From Pseudomonas umsongensis (GTDB lineage Bacteria > Pseudomonadota > Gammaproteobacteria > Pseudomonadales > Pseudomonadaceae), in NCBI RefSeq assembly GCF_002236105.1, contig NZ_NIWU01000003.1, positions 640,001 to 704,000 of the forward strand: DNA of 64,000 bases. Reading direction: 5' to 3'. A model generated the notes under the pieces. That model was given only the letters and a program-made list of their open reading frames with translations, was not told the DNA's origin and did no database searches. Position numbers and translations under genes: made by a program. Below are positions 27,440 to 37,066 of the stretch, one piece after another. The number at the start of each line of letters is the position of its first letter. The stretch's first letter is position 1.

Positions 27440-30212
27440 GATAACCTTGGATGCCTTTGTCGAGGAAACTCTCTACTTTGGAGCCAGTGAGGCCGCCGAG
27501 TCCCTTCAGAACAATTTGGAGGAAGACGCCATGGTCGCCTTTTTCGTTTTCCGGGGCGTCTTGACTGGTTTCGTCATAATCGACCCAGTAACGGTTGATC
27601 AGGCGCAGTTTCCAGCAGCAGTTGTCGTACTCGAAGCCACCGAAGGCTTCCAGGGTACGGTTGCGGTTGTAGTCGTACTGCCAGCGGCTGATGACGTTCC
27701 ATTGCGGCACGACAGGCCAGATCACCGAGAAGTCGTGCTGTTCGATCTTGTAGTAGTCCTTCACGTAGCCAGGTTGGCCCGGGGTGCCATAGTCACCGCC
27801 GCCGACCTGCCATGTACCGGAGTTCTGGTCGTAACGAACCTGGTCATTGCGATAGCGATAGCCGGCGTTGATGACCTTGTTCGGGTTGTCCTCAGGCTGG
27901 TAGTGGAACATCGCGCTGCCCGAACGAGGGCTGCGGCTGTCCGGGTCCCAGTTGTAGTCGGCCGTGGTCCGCCAGTCGCGGTTCCAGCGGTATTCGTACT
28001 CCAGCGCATAAGGAGAGACGTCAGAGTGCGCATCTTCGCGGGTTTTTGCATCGATGCCCGGCAGCTGGACTTCGCGGTCCTTGAAGTAGAGGGCCTGGCC
28101 GACGCTGATGCGTTGGCGTTCGAAGCCGTTTTCTTCGATCCAGCGACTGGTCACGCCCAGGGACAGTTTGTTCTCGTCGCCGACACGATCGGAGCCAGAG
28201 AAACGGTTGTCACGGAACAGCGATGCATAGCTGAAGGTGTATTCGCTGGTGTCGAATACCGGAATGTCTTCCTGGTCCTTCTCGGGTACGTAGAGGTAGA
28301 ACAGGCGTGGTTCGAGGGTCTGGTTATAGTTCTTGCCAAACCAGTTGGTCTTGCGATCGAAATACAGGCCGCTGTCGATGCTGGCGATTGGCACACCACG
28401 GTTCTGGTTGCTGTCGAACGTGCCATTGAGCCGGTCCTGTTCTGCACTCTGCGCGGCAATCTGGCTTTTGCCGATGCTGTCCAGGTCCAGTTGGTACTGC
28501 GTGTACTGGTACTTGAGTTTAGGCGTCAGGAAGCCGTAGCTCGCCTCCATCGGGAAGCTGACCGCTGGCGCAAGGTTGAGGCGATCGCCATTGGCACGGG
28601 CCAGGCCTTGAACGTTTTGGTCGAGGCGCGGCTCAACATTGCCGTCTTCATCGGTGTAGTCGCCGTTCTTCAAATCCCGATCGAACCGCACAAGCTCAGT
28701 GTCATAGGTGAAATTCAGACCACCTGGACGATCCGGTAGCGCACCGTTGAAGGTGATCTGCGGCAAACGGTCATACGGGGTGATGTTCGACACAGTCGCC
28801 AGTTGATAGGCCTGGGCATTCACGCGGGCGGTGTAACTGTCGCCGCGGTAGGTAACAGCACCCTGCTGGTTGACGTAGTCGGCGCTCTTCACGCCAATCT
28901 GGTCGGTCTGCAGATCCTGGAAGTAATAAGGGTCGCTGATCTTGGTGTAATCGACCTGGGTCAGGACACGCGAATCAAGACCACCCTTGTGCTGCCAGTT
29001 GTACATGTAGCGGGTTTTATCGTAATCGGTCTGCAGCTTACGATCGTCGTTCTCATCATTGAGGTACGCCGCGCCGAACTGACCTTCGCTGGACTTGGTC
29101 AGGTAGCGGAATTCGCCTTCCATCAACAGGCCGCGATCGCTCATGTAGCGTGGGTACAACGTGGCATCGTAGTTTGGAGCCAGGTTGAAGTAGTACGGCG
29201 TAACCAGAAGGAAACCGGTATCGGTGCCGGTGCCGATGGTCGGCGGCAGGAAGCCGGATTGACGGCGGTCGTCGATCGGGAAGTAGATATACGGCGTGTA
29301 CAGGACCGGAATGTCCTTGACCCGCAGTGTCACGTTGGTCGCGGTACCGAAGCCGGTCGCCGGGTTCAAGGTGATGTTGTTACCCTTGAGTTGCCAGGCG
29401 TTGCTGTTCGGTTCGCACGTGGTGTACGTGCCATCCTTGAGGCGGATGATCGCGTTCTCGGCACGCTTGGCGTACAGCGCGTTACCGCGGATACGCGATT
29501 TGTGCATCACGTATTCGGCGTTGTCGATCTTGGCTTCACCGGTATCGAGCTGCACGTCGGCGTGGTCACCCACGATCAGTGCACCGTTGTCGCGAATGCG
29601 CACGTTGCCGCTTAGCTCGCCACGGCTCTCGGCCTGGTAAAGGTTGGCTTCATCGGCTTCGACCTGCATGCTGCCCTGGCGCATGACCACGTCACCGGCC
29701 AGGCTGGCGACCTGCTCATCCTGCTTGTAGCGGGAGGCTTTGGCGCCGACAAAGGTCGGGGCGTCACTTTTATTCGTCTTGTCATTCATGCCAGGACGAA
29801 TCGGTTCGATATAGGAACCAGAGCAGTAAGGACCGGTTTCGGCCAATTGTGCTGCAGTGAGCTGCTCGCGCGGAACCCAGTCGAGGTGGCTGTAGTCTGC
29901 GCTACGCGACTTCAGGCCACGGCCTTTGGATTCGGTGACCAGTGCAGGTTTGGCCCCCGTGTCTTCGCTGGCGCCCGTTTCGGCGGGTGACTCGCCGGTG
30001 GCGGAGACTGCGCTGCCCTCGTGGACTGGACGCGGTGGCAATGCAGCCGCCGGCGATTTTGGCGCACAATTCCAGGCACCCGAAGCGGAGACCGAGCAGT
30101 CATACTGTTCCGCGGCGACCACGAAAGGGCTGGCCAAGGGTTGCAGAGCCAGCAAACTGCCGGTCATCAACAACGGAAATTTTTTACGAAACGCGGGGGA
30201 TTTCAATGCCAT
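27414..30212 (-). CDS. lptD: LPS-assembly outer-membrane protein LptD
   Basis: LptD, with the lipoprotein LptE, inserts lipopolysaccharide into the outer leaflet. The 932-residue precursor has a signal peptide (about 1-33), an N-terminal OstA-type beta-jellyroll (about 150-300) and a large C-terminal barrel rich in aromatic alternation. Cysteines are placed as expected for the disulfide-controlled plug: YDC and NC close to the N-terminus and an adjacent CC pair (YDNCCWKLRL) near the C-terminus. I placed the start at 30212 because it is followed directly by the signal peptide. The ribosome binding site is poor (only TTAAG next to the ATG), and open frame continues 78 codons further upstream without family similarity. 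Confidence 0.95.
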   Translation of the reverse strand: MALKSPAFRKKFPLLMTGSLLALQPLASPFVVAAEQYDCSVSASGAWNCAPKSPAAALPPRPVHEGSAVSATGESPAETGASEDTGAKPALVTESKGRGLKSRSADYSHLDWVPREQLTAAQLAETGPYCSGSYIEPIRPGMNDKTNKSDAPTFVGAKASRYKQDEQVASLAGDVVMRQGSMQVEADEANLYQAESRGELSGNVRIRDNGALIVGDHADVQLDTGEAKIDNAEYVMHKSRIRGNALYAKRAENAIIRLKDGTYTTCEPNSNAWQLKGNNITLNPATGFGTATNVTLRVKDIPVLYTPYIYFPIDDRRQSGFLPPTIGTGTDTGFLLVTPYYFNLAPNYDATLYPRYMSDRGLLMEGEFRYLTKSSEGQFGAAYLNDENDDRKLQTDYDKTRYMYNWQHKGGLDSRVLTQVDYTKISDPYYFQDLQTDQIGVKSADYVNQQGAVTYRGDSYTARVNAQAYQLATVSNITPYDRLPQITFNGALPDRPGGLNFTYDTELVRFDRDLKNGDYTDEDGNVEPRLDQNVQGLARANGDRLNLAPAVSFPMEASYGFLTPKLKYQYTQYQLDLDSIGKSQIAAQSAEQDRLNGTFDSNQNRGVPIASIDSGLYFDRKTNWFGKNYNQTLEPRLFYLYVPEKDQEDIPVFDTSEYTFSYASLFRDNRFSGSDRVGDENKLSLGVTSRWIEENGFERQRISVGQALYFKDREVQLPGIDAKTREDAHSDVSPYALEYEYRWNRDWRTTADYNWDPDSRSPRSGSAMFHYQPEDNPNKVINAGYRYRNDQVRYDQNSGTWQVGGGDYGTPGQPGYVKDYYKIEQHDFSVIWPVVPQWNVISRWQYDYNRNRTLEAFGGFEYDNCCWKLRLINRYWVDYDETSQDAPENEKGDHGVFLQIVLKGLGGLTGSKVESFLDKGIQGYREREDQAF

Positions 30213-30342
30213 CTTAATAGTCCGGGCTTCCTGCGTGCCATCTGCCCGCGGTGTGGGCCGCACGCCTCTCGATGGTCTGAAAAAGATGCTGGATAATAAA
30301 GCATGACCCGCTTGACGGCTAGCGCCGTCGGAGACCCTTGCA
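30213..30342. promoter_or_regulatory. Divergent promoter region lptD / amgK
   Basis: A 130-base spacer between the divergent LPS-export operon and the peptidoglycan-recycling operon. No clear consensus promoter was recognised by eye on either strand. A GGAGAC ribosome binding site precedes amgK. Confidence 0.35.
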
Positions 30343-31362
30343 ATGCCTGACCAAGATATACGTTTGCAACACCTGAAAGTTTGGCTCGATGAGCAATTGG
30401 CAATTCTTTTTGCACAACATGGATGGGGTGCCGTACCCCCGGCCACGTTGACTGCGGCAAGTAGCGACGCGAGTTTTCGGCGCTATTTTCGGTGGGAGGG
30501 TGCAGGTCAAAGCTTGATCGTGATGGACGCACCTCCGCCCCAGGAAAACTGCAAGCCTTTCGTGGATATCGCTTTTCTGCTGGCGAAATCCGGGATAAAT
30601 GTGCCGAAAATCTACGCCGAAGACCTTGAGCGCGGATTTCTTTTGCTCAATGACCTGGGCAACCAGACCTACCTGGACGTGATCGACAGCGAAAACGCCG
30701 ACAATTTGTTCAACGATGCCCTGCAAGCGCTACTGGCGTTCCAGCAATTGCCGATGGTTGCGCCATTGCCGAGTTACGACGTGGCGCTGTTGCGACGCGA
30801 GCTGCAATTGTTTCCCGAGTGGTACGTCAAGCATGAGTTGGGCGTCGAGTTCGATGCGGCGCAGCAAGTGCTCTGGCAGCAGGTCAGCGATCTGTTGATC
30901 GACAGTGCCCTGGCCCAGCCGAAGGTCCTGGTTCATCGCGACTACATGCCACGCAACCTGATGCTCAGCGAACCCAACCCGGGCGTGTTGGATTTCCAGG
31001 ACGCCGTCTATGGTCCTGTCACCTATGACGTAACCTGCCTGTTCAAGGATGCCTTCCTCAGTTGGCCCGAGGAGCGCGTGCGCGGCTGGCTGGAAAATTA
31101 CTGGCAGCAAGCGGCTGCGCTGGACATTCCGGTGCAGCCAGACTTCGAAGACTTCCTGCGCGCCAGCGACCTGATGGGCGTGCAGCGTCACTTGAAAGTG
31201 ATCGGTATCTTCGCCCGCATTTGCCACCGCGACGGCAAACCGCGCTACCTGGGCGATGTACCACGCTTCTTTGCCTATATAGATGCAGTGATTGCGCGTC
31301 GTCCTGAACTGGCTGGGCTGGATGTATTGCTGGCCAGCCTGCGTGCCGGAGTGACCGCATGA
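30343..31362 (+). CDS. amgK: N-acetylmuramate/N-acetylglucosamine anomeric kinase AmgK
   Basis: AmgK phosphorylates the anomeric carbon of MurNAc (and GlcNAc) in the recycling route that bypasses de novo UDP-MurNAc synthesis and confers fosfomycin tolerance in pseudomonads. The 339-residue aminoglycoside-phosphotransferase-fold protein has the catalytic loop HRDYMPRNLML (Asp base and Asn) and the metal motif LDFQDAVYGP. It overlaps murU by four bases, the partner step, which supports this over a generic kinase. It is divergent from lptD. Confidence 0.93.
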   Translation: MPDQDIRLQHLKVWLDEQLAILFAQHGWGAVPPATLTAASSDASFRRYFRWEGAGQSLIVMDAPPPQENCKPFVDIAFLLAKSGINVPKIYAEDLERGFLLLNDLGNQTYLDVIDSENADNLFNDALQALLAFQQLPMVAPLPSYDVALLRRELQLFPEWYVKHELGVEFDAAQQVLWQQVSDLLIDSALAQPKVLVHRDYMPRNLMLSEPNPGVLDFQDAVYGPVTYDVTCLFKDAFLSWPEERVRGWLENYWQQAAALDIPVQPDFEDFLRASDLMGVQRHLKVIGIFARICHRDGKPRYLGDVPRFFAYIDAVIARRPELAGLDVLLASLRAGVTA

Positions 31363-32030
31363 AGGCGATGATTCTGGCGGCAGGCAAGGGCGAGCGCATG
31401 CGTCCCTTGACCCTGACCACGCCCAAGCCGCTGGTGCGCGCCGGTGGCGTGCCGCTGATCGAGTATCACCTGCGAGCCCTGGCGGCGGCAGGTTTTACCG
31501 AGATCGTGATCAATCATGCCTGGCTGGGCCAGCAGATCGAAGACTATCTGGGCGATGGCTCGCGCTACGGCGTGAGCATTCGCTACTCGGCCGAAGGTGA
31601 ACCCCTGGAGACTGGTGGCGGAATCTTCCGCGCCTTGCCTTTGTTGGGTGACGAAGCTTTCCTGGTGGTCAACGGTGACATCTGGACCGACTACGACTTC
31701 AGCGTGCTGCATCAACCCATTACCGGGCTGGCGCATCTGGTGCTGGCCGACAACCCACCCCATCATCTCGCCGGAGACTTCAGCCTGAGCGACGGCCAGG
31801 TCCGGGACGGACAGCCGGACACCGCAACCCTGACCTACAGCGGTATTGCCGTGCTGCATCCACAGTTGTTCGATGGCTGCTCGGCAGGAGCGTTCAAGCT
31901 CGCGCCGCTATTGCGCAAGGCTATGGCAGACGGGCTAGTGAGCGGCGAACACCTGAGGGGGCATTGGGTCGATGTCGGCACTCACGAGCGCCTGGCCGAA
32001 GCTGAAACCCTGATCGAAGCGAGCCGCTGA
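31359..32030 (+). CDS. murU: N-acetylmuramate alpha-1-phosphate uridylyltransferase MurU
   Basis: MurU converts MurNAc-1-phosphate and UTP to UDP-MurNAc, completing the AmgK-MurU salvage path. The 223-residue nucleotidyltransferase begins MKAMILAAGKGERMRPLT, the nucleotide-binding signature, followed by TTPKPLV and VNGDIWTDYDF (metal-binding Asp). It is shorter than the glucose-1-phosphate homologues, as expected of MurU. The four-base overlap with amgK suggests coupling. Confidence 0.94.
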   Translation: MKAMILAAGKGERMRPLTLTTPKPLVRAGGVPLIEYHLRALAAAGFTEIVINHAWLGQQIEDYLGDGSRYGVSIRYSAEGEPLETGGGIFRALPLLGDEAFLVVNGDIWTDYDFSVLHQPITGLAHLVLADNPPHHLAGDFSLSDGQVRDGQPDTATLTYSGIAVLHPQLFDGCSAGAFKLAPLLRKAMADGLVSGEHLRGHWVDVGTHERLAEAETLIEASR

Positions 32031-32031
32031 C

Positions 32032-32799
32032 ATGCTGTGGCCAGGGACGCTGATCGGAACCGGAGTGGGGTTTGCCATCGCCAGCATTCCGGGAGCCATG
32101 CTTGGCGCCTTGTTGGGGCAGGTGCTGGATCGGCACCTGCACCTGCAAAGCCTGGCGCATTTGCGCGAAAAGCTCGGAGGGCGATCTGTCCTGCGCAACG
32201 ACGAGTTGTTGTTTGTGTTGCTGGGACGCCTGGCCAAGTGTGATGGACGGGTCGTGGAGGGGCATATCCAGCAGGCTCGCGCGGAGATGCGTGCCTTGGA
32301 AATGTCCGAATCGGCACAGCGCCGGGCGATTGCCGCGTTCAATCGTGGCAAGTCGGGCAGTGACCGGTTGCGTGGCCATTTGCGCAGGCTAAGGTCTCAA
32401 CCCTATGCGGCAGAAGGGGTCTTGCGCGCTTGTTGGCGGATGGTTTGGGCTGATGGGCATGCGGGCAATCGCGAGCGTGAGCTGCTCTTTCAGTGGGGTA
32501 ATTGGCTGGGGTGGTCCGAACGGCAGGTCAGGGCGTTGGCGGCCGATTACGAGCCACAGCATCGTCCGTTGGTCAGCAGCGTGACAACCTATCAGGACGC
32601 TTTGCGGCTGTTGGGTGTAACTGCCACCAGTGAGCCCGCCCAGATCAAGCGCGCCTATCGACGCCTGCTCAGTCGTCATCACCCGGACAAGATTGCCGGC
32701 AGTGGTGCAACGGCGTCGCAGGTTCGAGAGGCCACCGATAAGACGCGCGAGCTGCACAACGCCTATACGTTGATTCGTCAACGGCGGGACTTTCGTTAG
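32032..32799 (+). CDS. djlA: DjlA-like membrane-anchored J-domain protein
   Basis: A 255-residue protein with a glycine-rich N-terminal membrane segment (about 4-32, GTGVGFAIASIPGAMLGALLG), a TerB-like helical domain (about 50-160) and a C-terminal J domain with HPDK (SRHHPDKI). It is probably a DnaK co-chaperone at the inner membrane. It begins two bases after murU, so it is likely in the same transcript. Length is close to E. coli DjlA. Confidence 0.86.
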   Translation: MLWPGTLIGTGVGFAIASIPGAMLGALLGQVLDRHLHLQSLAHLREKLGGRSVLRNDELLFVLLGRLAKCDGRVVEGHIQQARAEMRALEMSESAQRRAIAAFNRGKSGSDRLRGHLRRLRSQPYAAEGVLRACWRMVWADGHAGNRERELLFQWGNWLGWSERQVRALAADYEPQHRPLVSSVTTYQDALRLLGVTATSEPAQIKRAYRRLLSRHHPDKIAGSGATASQVREATDKTRELHNAYTLIRQRRDFR

Positions 32800-32813
32800 C
32801 AGCGAAGCGTTGC

Positions 32814-32835
32814 GTCGCCCCGAAAATGGGGCGAC
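32814..32835. terminator. Hairpin between convergent djlA and DUF3530 gene
   Basis: The inverted repeat GTCGCCCC-N6-GGGGCGAC lies between the two convergent stops. There is no T-run on either side, so it is a weak or factor-dependent terminator at best. Confidence 0.4.
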
Positions 32836-32843
32836 TCAGTCCA

Positions 32844-33836
32844 TCAGTTCGACGCATTCTGCGGATTCAACCAGCCCCGCACCCGGCGCACCAATTGTTC
32901 CTGTTGTGTCTTGTTATTGCCTGGCAAAGCCTTGAGCGAGACCTGGCTGAAGGCCGAAGTCTTCAGGCGTTTGCTGGCCTGCAGGCGGGCCAGCGCCGCG
33001 TTGCGGTCCAGCGGCTTGTCCATATAGAAGAAGTCGACGGTGGGCAGCTTGAGGGTTGGCGCGAGTTCGTCCAGTTCAGGGGCCGCTGTGTTCGGTGTCT
33101 GCGCGGCGACCATGACGAAGCGCTCGACCTGCGCCGTCTGCCTCTCGCTCAAATACCGCGCAGCCCAATAGGCGCCCGTACCATGCCCCAGCAGCACCAT
33201 GCTGCGAGCACTTTGCTGTTCAGCAAAAGCGATGGCTGCGTCGATGCGGGCGAAGATTCGCTCGGCGTCAGCCTTGCTCTGCTCGTCAGGCGTTTCGGCG
33301 ACGGCCTTGTCCGCCACCTCGGCTTCGCCGCCCGCGGCCTGTTCGATGGGCGCTGCGGTGGTCGAGTCTTTGCTGCCGACGTCTGGCGCTTTGGCTGCTG
33401 GAGTGGCTTGCACCCCGCGCGGCGTCATGGCTTCGCTTTGCAAATCAGGCAGGGTGATACTCAGGCTGCTCCATTGGGCATCCGGTAATTGGCGGCGCAG
33501 CGGACCGATTGCTTGCGGCCAGTCAACGGTTTCGCCAGCGCCAGGAATGATAATGACCGCACCTTTGGGGTCGGCGGTATTGGCCGCCTTCCACAGGGCC
33601 AGGAACGTATCGGAGCCTGCTTGCAATTGCTGTTGTTCCTGGCGCGGAATTTTTCGCTCCAGTGCAATGGCTTCTTCCTGACTACGCTCAGGCAACGGCT
33701 GGCGTTCGAGTGGTTTTGTTTCGGAGGGGGGTTCTGCCGCGGCAGGCGTCGGGTCGGCTGCTTCAACGGAAAAAGCCCATGGCAGGACCAGCGACAGGCA
33801 CAATGCTGGCAGTGCCAGGCGGTAGACAGGGAGCAT
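32844..33836 (-). CDS. DUF3530 family secreted protein (alpha/beta-hydrolase-like)
   Basis: A 330-residue exported protein with a signal peptide (about 1-27, LALPALCLSLVLPWAFSVEA) followed by a Pro/Glu-rich linker. The core shows hydrolase-like features: GAVIIIPGAGE (an oxyanion-like strand-loop) and SMVLLGHGTGAYWA. In a classical hydrolase the latter position would be G-x-S-x-G; here it is G-H-G-T-G, so the nucleophile Ser is missing and ordinary esterase activity is doubtful. An Ala/Pro/Glu-rich insert (about 150-195) is low complexity. No function is known. Confidence 0.82.
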   Translation of the reverse strand: MLPVYRLALPALCLSLVLPWAFSVEAADPTPAAAEPPSETKPLERQPLPERSQEEAIALERKIPRQEQQQLQAGSDTFLALWKAANTADPKGAVIIIPGAGETVDWPQAIGPLRRQLPDAQWSSLSITLPDLQSEAMTPRGVQATPAAKAPDVGSKDSTTAAPIEQAAGGEAEVADKAVAETPDEQSKADAERIFARIDAAIAFAEQQSARSMVLLGHGTGAYWAARYLSERQTAQVERFVMVAAQTPNTAAPELDELAPTLKLPTVDFFYMDKPLDRNAALARLQASKRLKTSAFSQVSLKALPGNNKTQQEQLVRRVRGWLNPQNASN

Positions 33837-33909
33837 TGGATATTCCAGGCCAGAAGTTATTCCGGCAGCCTAATGGGTTGGTCAGTTTTTGTCAGTGTGT
33901 GAGAGTTCG

Positions 33910-36309
33910 ATGATGCGTTTTCGCTGCCTGTGGGTTATCGGCTGTTTGTGGTTGCCCTTGATGGGCTGGGCGGCGGCCGCGCCACCGGCGCATGTCGCGC
34001 CATTGTCGGCAGGCCAGCAACAGTGGTTGGCGCAGCAGGGCGGTTTGCGGGTGGGACTGGTGTTGCAAGCGCCCTACGCCCAGTACGACCGCCGCTTGCA
34101 GCGCCTGTCCGGGGTCAATGTCGAGCTGATGAAGTGGCTGGCCAAGTCGCTCAAGGTCGAACTGAGCTGGCGCAACTTTCCCGATCTCGAGCAATTGGAG
34201 GCGGCCGCTCGCGCCGGCGAAATCGATCTCGCCCCGGGGCTGACCCAGACTCCTGGCGGCCTGCGCCTCTGGCAGTTTTCCGATCCGTACATGCGGGTGC
34301 CACAGCTGGTGGTCAGCGACCAGAAAAGAACTGGGGCGGTTGAGCTGGAAAAACTCGACAGCCAAACCCGCGTCGCCGTGCGCATGCCCAGTGCCACCGC
34401 CGACTACCTGCGTGGAAACTATCCGCATTTGAACCTGCAGGGTGTACCGGCCGAACGCCAGGCCTTGCAACTGTTGCTAAGCCAGCAAGCCGCCTACGCG
34501 GTGGTCGACGAGGCACAATTGGGGCGCCTGTCCGTTGAACCTGAGTTCTCCGGGCTGGTGGTGGTCGGTGATATCGGCTTGCCACAGCTGCTGCGGGTGG
34601 CCACGCGTCGCGACCTGCCGGAGCTGGCCGGCATTGTCGAAAGCGCGCTGCGGGCGATCCCGGCGAAGGACCTGGAGGCGCTGCACAACCAGTGGCTGCA
34701 ACCCAAGTACCCGCGGCTCACCGAATCCCCGGGATTCTGGCAAAACCTCTGCCTGCTGCTGTTGGTACTGGCGCTCAGCGCCATGGCCATCGTGTTCTGG
34801 CAACGACGCCAGCAGCACAGTCTGGAGCAACGACTGGCGGCGGCGCAGGCAGACATTGCCCTGCGTGCCGCCAGTGAAGAGGCCCTGCGGCTCACGCAGT
34901 TTTCCATCGACCAGAGTACCGTCGGCATTCTCTGGGTGAATTGGGACAGCCACGTGCGCTACGCCAACCGCGCTGCCGAAACCATGCTGGGCTATCCGCC
35001 CGGAGGGATTATCGACCGGCCATTGATCGAGTTCGAACCCGAACTGCACATGGATCGCTGGTTGAACCTGTGGAAGCGCGCCAGGGCCAGCGACGACGCG
35101 CCGCAAAGTTTTGAATCCAATTGCCTGCGGGCCGATGGCAGCATCCTGCCGGCCGATGTCTCCCTGAGTTTTTTGCGCTTTCGCGATGGCGAGTACCTGG
35201 TGGTCTACCTGACCGATGTCACTGAACGTCGTCGCGCCCTGGCGGCGTTGCAGGAAAGTGAAGCACGCTTGCAAGGGATCGCGGCGAATGTGCCGGGCCT
35301 GGTCTTTCGCCTGGAACGGGCGCCGGTGACCGGCCAGATCGACTTTGCCTACATCAGTGAGGGCAGCGAGAGCCTGGTGGGTTACTCGCCAGCGACCCTG
35401 GCCCATCGTGACAAAGGCCTGCGCAGCCTGGTGCATCCGGACGACAAGGCCAGCTATCACCAGACCCAGGATCGTGCGCTGGACACTGACAGCGACTGGT
35501 CCTGGCAAGGGCGGATCCTTACGCGTCAGGGGGAACAACGCTGGGCGGAAATCAAGGCGATAACCCGTCGACTCGAGGGCGGCGCCTACGTTTGGGATGG
35601 CATTGTCTGGGACATCAGCGAGAGCAAGCGCATCGAACTGGAACTGGCGAGCTCGCGTGAGCAACTGCGCGAATTGTCGGCGCACCTTGAAAGCGTGCGC
35701 GAAGAGGAGAAGGCGCGCATTGCCCGGGAAGTTCACGACGAATTGGGCCAGATGTTGACGGTGCTCAAGCTGGAAACGTCCATGTGCGAGCTGGCTTATG
35801 CGCAACTCGACCCCGGATTGAACGAGCGCCTGAACAGCATGAAGCGTTTGATCGCACAGCTGTTCCAGCTGGTACGCGATGTGGCGACGGCGTTGCGGCC
35901 ACCGATCCTCGATGCCGGGATAGCCTCGGCCATCGAATGGCAGGCACGCCGGTTCGAGGCGCGTACGCAGATTCCGTGCCTGGTACAGGTGCCGGAAAAC
36001 TTGCCCGTGCTCAGTGATGCCAAGGCCATCGGCCTGTTTCGTATACTTCAGGAAGCGCTGACCAATGTCATGCGCCACGCCCAGGCGCATACTGTCGAAC
36101 TGACACTTACTCTTGAAGGCGACGAGTTGTGCCTGACCGTCAGCGATGATGGCGTAGGATTTGTCGCCGAAAGCGGCAGGCCAACATCCTTTGGGTTGGT
36201 CGGCATGCGCGAGCGGGTGTTGATCATGGGCGGGCAACTGTCCCTTGAGAGTGAGCCGGGTGAGGGCACGACCCTGACTGTGCGAGTACCCTTGGATAAG
36301 GAGACGTAA
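33910..36309 (+). CDS. agtS: Sensor histidine kinase AgtS
   Basis: A 799-residue membrane kinase. A signal segment is followed by a periplasmic solute-binding domain (about 35-270), a membrane helix (about 275-297), two PAS domains (about 320-590, the second with a PAC-like end DISESKRIE) and a HisKA_3 dimerisation box REVHDELGQ with the phosphorylated His. The ATPase part has ALTNVMRHA (N box) and DDGVGF (G1). This matches AgtS of P. aeruginosa, which with AgtR controls the agtABCD uptake genes for 4-aminobutyrate and 5-aminovalerate. Two adjacent ATGs compete for the start; the first (33910) was chosen. The response-regulator gene begins immediately after the stop. Confidence 0.9.
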   Translation: MMRFRCLWVIGCLWLPLMGWAAAAPPAHVAPLSAGQQQWLAQQGGLRVGLVLQAPYAQYDRRLQRLSGVNVELMKWLAKSLKVELSWRNFPDLEQLEAAARAGEIDLAPGLTQTPGGLRLWQFSDPYMRVPQLVVSDQKRTGAVELEKLDSQTRVAVRMPSATADYLRGNYPHLNLQGVPAERQALQLLLSQQAAYAVVDEAQLGRLSVEPEFSGLVVVGDIGLPQLLRVATRRDLPELAGIVESALRAIPAKDLEALHNQWLQPKYPRLTESPGFWQNLCLLLLVLALSAMAIVFWQRRQQHSLEQRLAAAQADIALRAASEEALRLTQFSIDQSTVGILWVNWDSHVRYANRAAETMLGYPPGGIIDRPLIEFEPELHMDRWLNLWKRARASDDAPQSFESNCLRADGSILPADVSLSFLRFRDGEYLVVYLTDVTERRRALAALQESEARLQGIAANVPGLVFRLERAPVTGQIDFAYISEGSESLVGYSPATLAHRDKGLRSLVHPDDKASYHQTQDRALDTDSDWSWQGRILTRQGEQRWAEIKAITRRLEGGAYVWDGIVWDISESKRIELELASSREQLRELSAHLESVREEEKARIAREVHDELGQMLTVLKLETSMCELAYAQLDPGLNERLNSMKRLIAQLFQLVRDVATALRPPILDAGIASAIEWQARRFEARTQIPCLVQVPENLPVLSDAKAIGLFRILQEALTNVMRHAQAHTVELTLTLEGDELCLTVSDDGVGFVAESGRPTSFGLVGMRERVLIMGGQLSLESEPGEGTTLTVRVPLDKET

Positions 36310-36939
36310 GTGATCCGTGTACTGGTTGCCGAAGACCACACCATTGTCCGCGAAGGCATCAAGCAATTGATCGGCCTGGCCAAGGACCTGCTGGTGGTGG
36401 GGGAGGCGAGCAATGGCGAACAGCTGCTCGAAACCTTGCGGCATGTGCCCTGCGAAGTGGTGCTGCTGGATATCTCCATGCCGGGTGTCAACGGCCTTGA
36501 GGCGATCCCGCGGATCCGTGCCTTGAACAATCCGCCGGTGATCCTGGTGTTGTCGATGCATGACGAGGCACAAATGGCGGCACGGGCCTTGAAAGTCGGT
36601 GCGGCAGGCTATGCCACCAAGGACAGTGATCCGGCGCTGTTGCTGACGGCCATCCGCCGGGTGGCAGCGGGAGGGCGCTATATCGATCCGGACCTGGCCG
36701 ACCGAATGGTCTTCGAAGTCGGCCTGACCGATTCGCGGCCGCTGCACTCACTGCTCTCGGAGCGTGAGTTTTCGGTGTTCGAACGCCTGGCCCAGGGCGC
36801 CAACGTCAACGACATTGCCCAGCAACTGGCGTTGAGTAGCAAAACCATCAGTACCCACAAGGCGCGGTTGATGCAGAAACTCAATATCACCTCGCTGGCG
36901 GAGCTGGTGAAGTACGCGATGGAACACAAGCTCCTCTGA
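36310..36939 (+). CDS. agtR: Response regulator AgtR (NarL/LuxR family)
   Basis: A 209-residue response regulator: receiver domain (about 1-118) with acidic pair E8-D9, phospho-acceptor D54 in VVLLDISMPG and the Lys in ATKDSD, then a LuxR-type helix-turn-helix (about 145-205: LSEREFSVFERLAQGANVND, SSKTISTHKARLMQKL). The GTG start follows the agtS TAA with no gap. AgtR in P. aeruginosa activates agtABCD and has also been linked to sensing of peptidoglycan fragments/GlcNAc. A palindrome suited to a dimeric regulator lies between agtR and agtA. Confidence 0.91.
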   Translation: MIRVLVAEDHTIVREGIKQLIGLAKDLLVVGEASNGEQLLETLRHVPCEVVLLDISMPGVNGLEAIPRIRALNNPPVILVLSMHDEAQMAARALKVGAAGYATKDSDPALLLTAIRRVAAGGRYIDPDLADRMVFEVGLTDSRPLHSLLSEREFSVFERLAQGANVNDIAQQLALSSKTISTHKARLMQKLNITSLAELVKYAMEHKLL

Positions 36940-37066
36940 AAAACACCCCCACCCCCTGCGCGCGTCGCCATGTCCATTTGCGACATGCCTGATCAACCGC
37001 TATTGCTCGTTCTTGCGGCGTGCAGCTCACCGCTCGCCGCTGCGCTTGCCAAAGCGCGCCATCCTT

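Noticed and set aside
26093..27490. Open frame antisense to surA
   Set aside because: Opposite strand of a well-supported gene in a compact operon; no independent evidence.
27439..30446. Upstream start for LptD at 30446
   Set aside because: It would add 78 residues before the signal peptide and cross the amgK leader on the other strand.
34477..36747. Long open frame antisense to agtS and agtR
   Set aside because: It spans two clear genes on the other strand and has a His/Gln-rich shadow composition.
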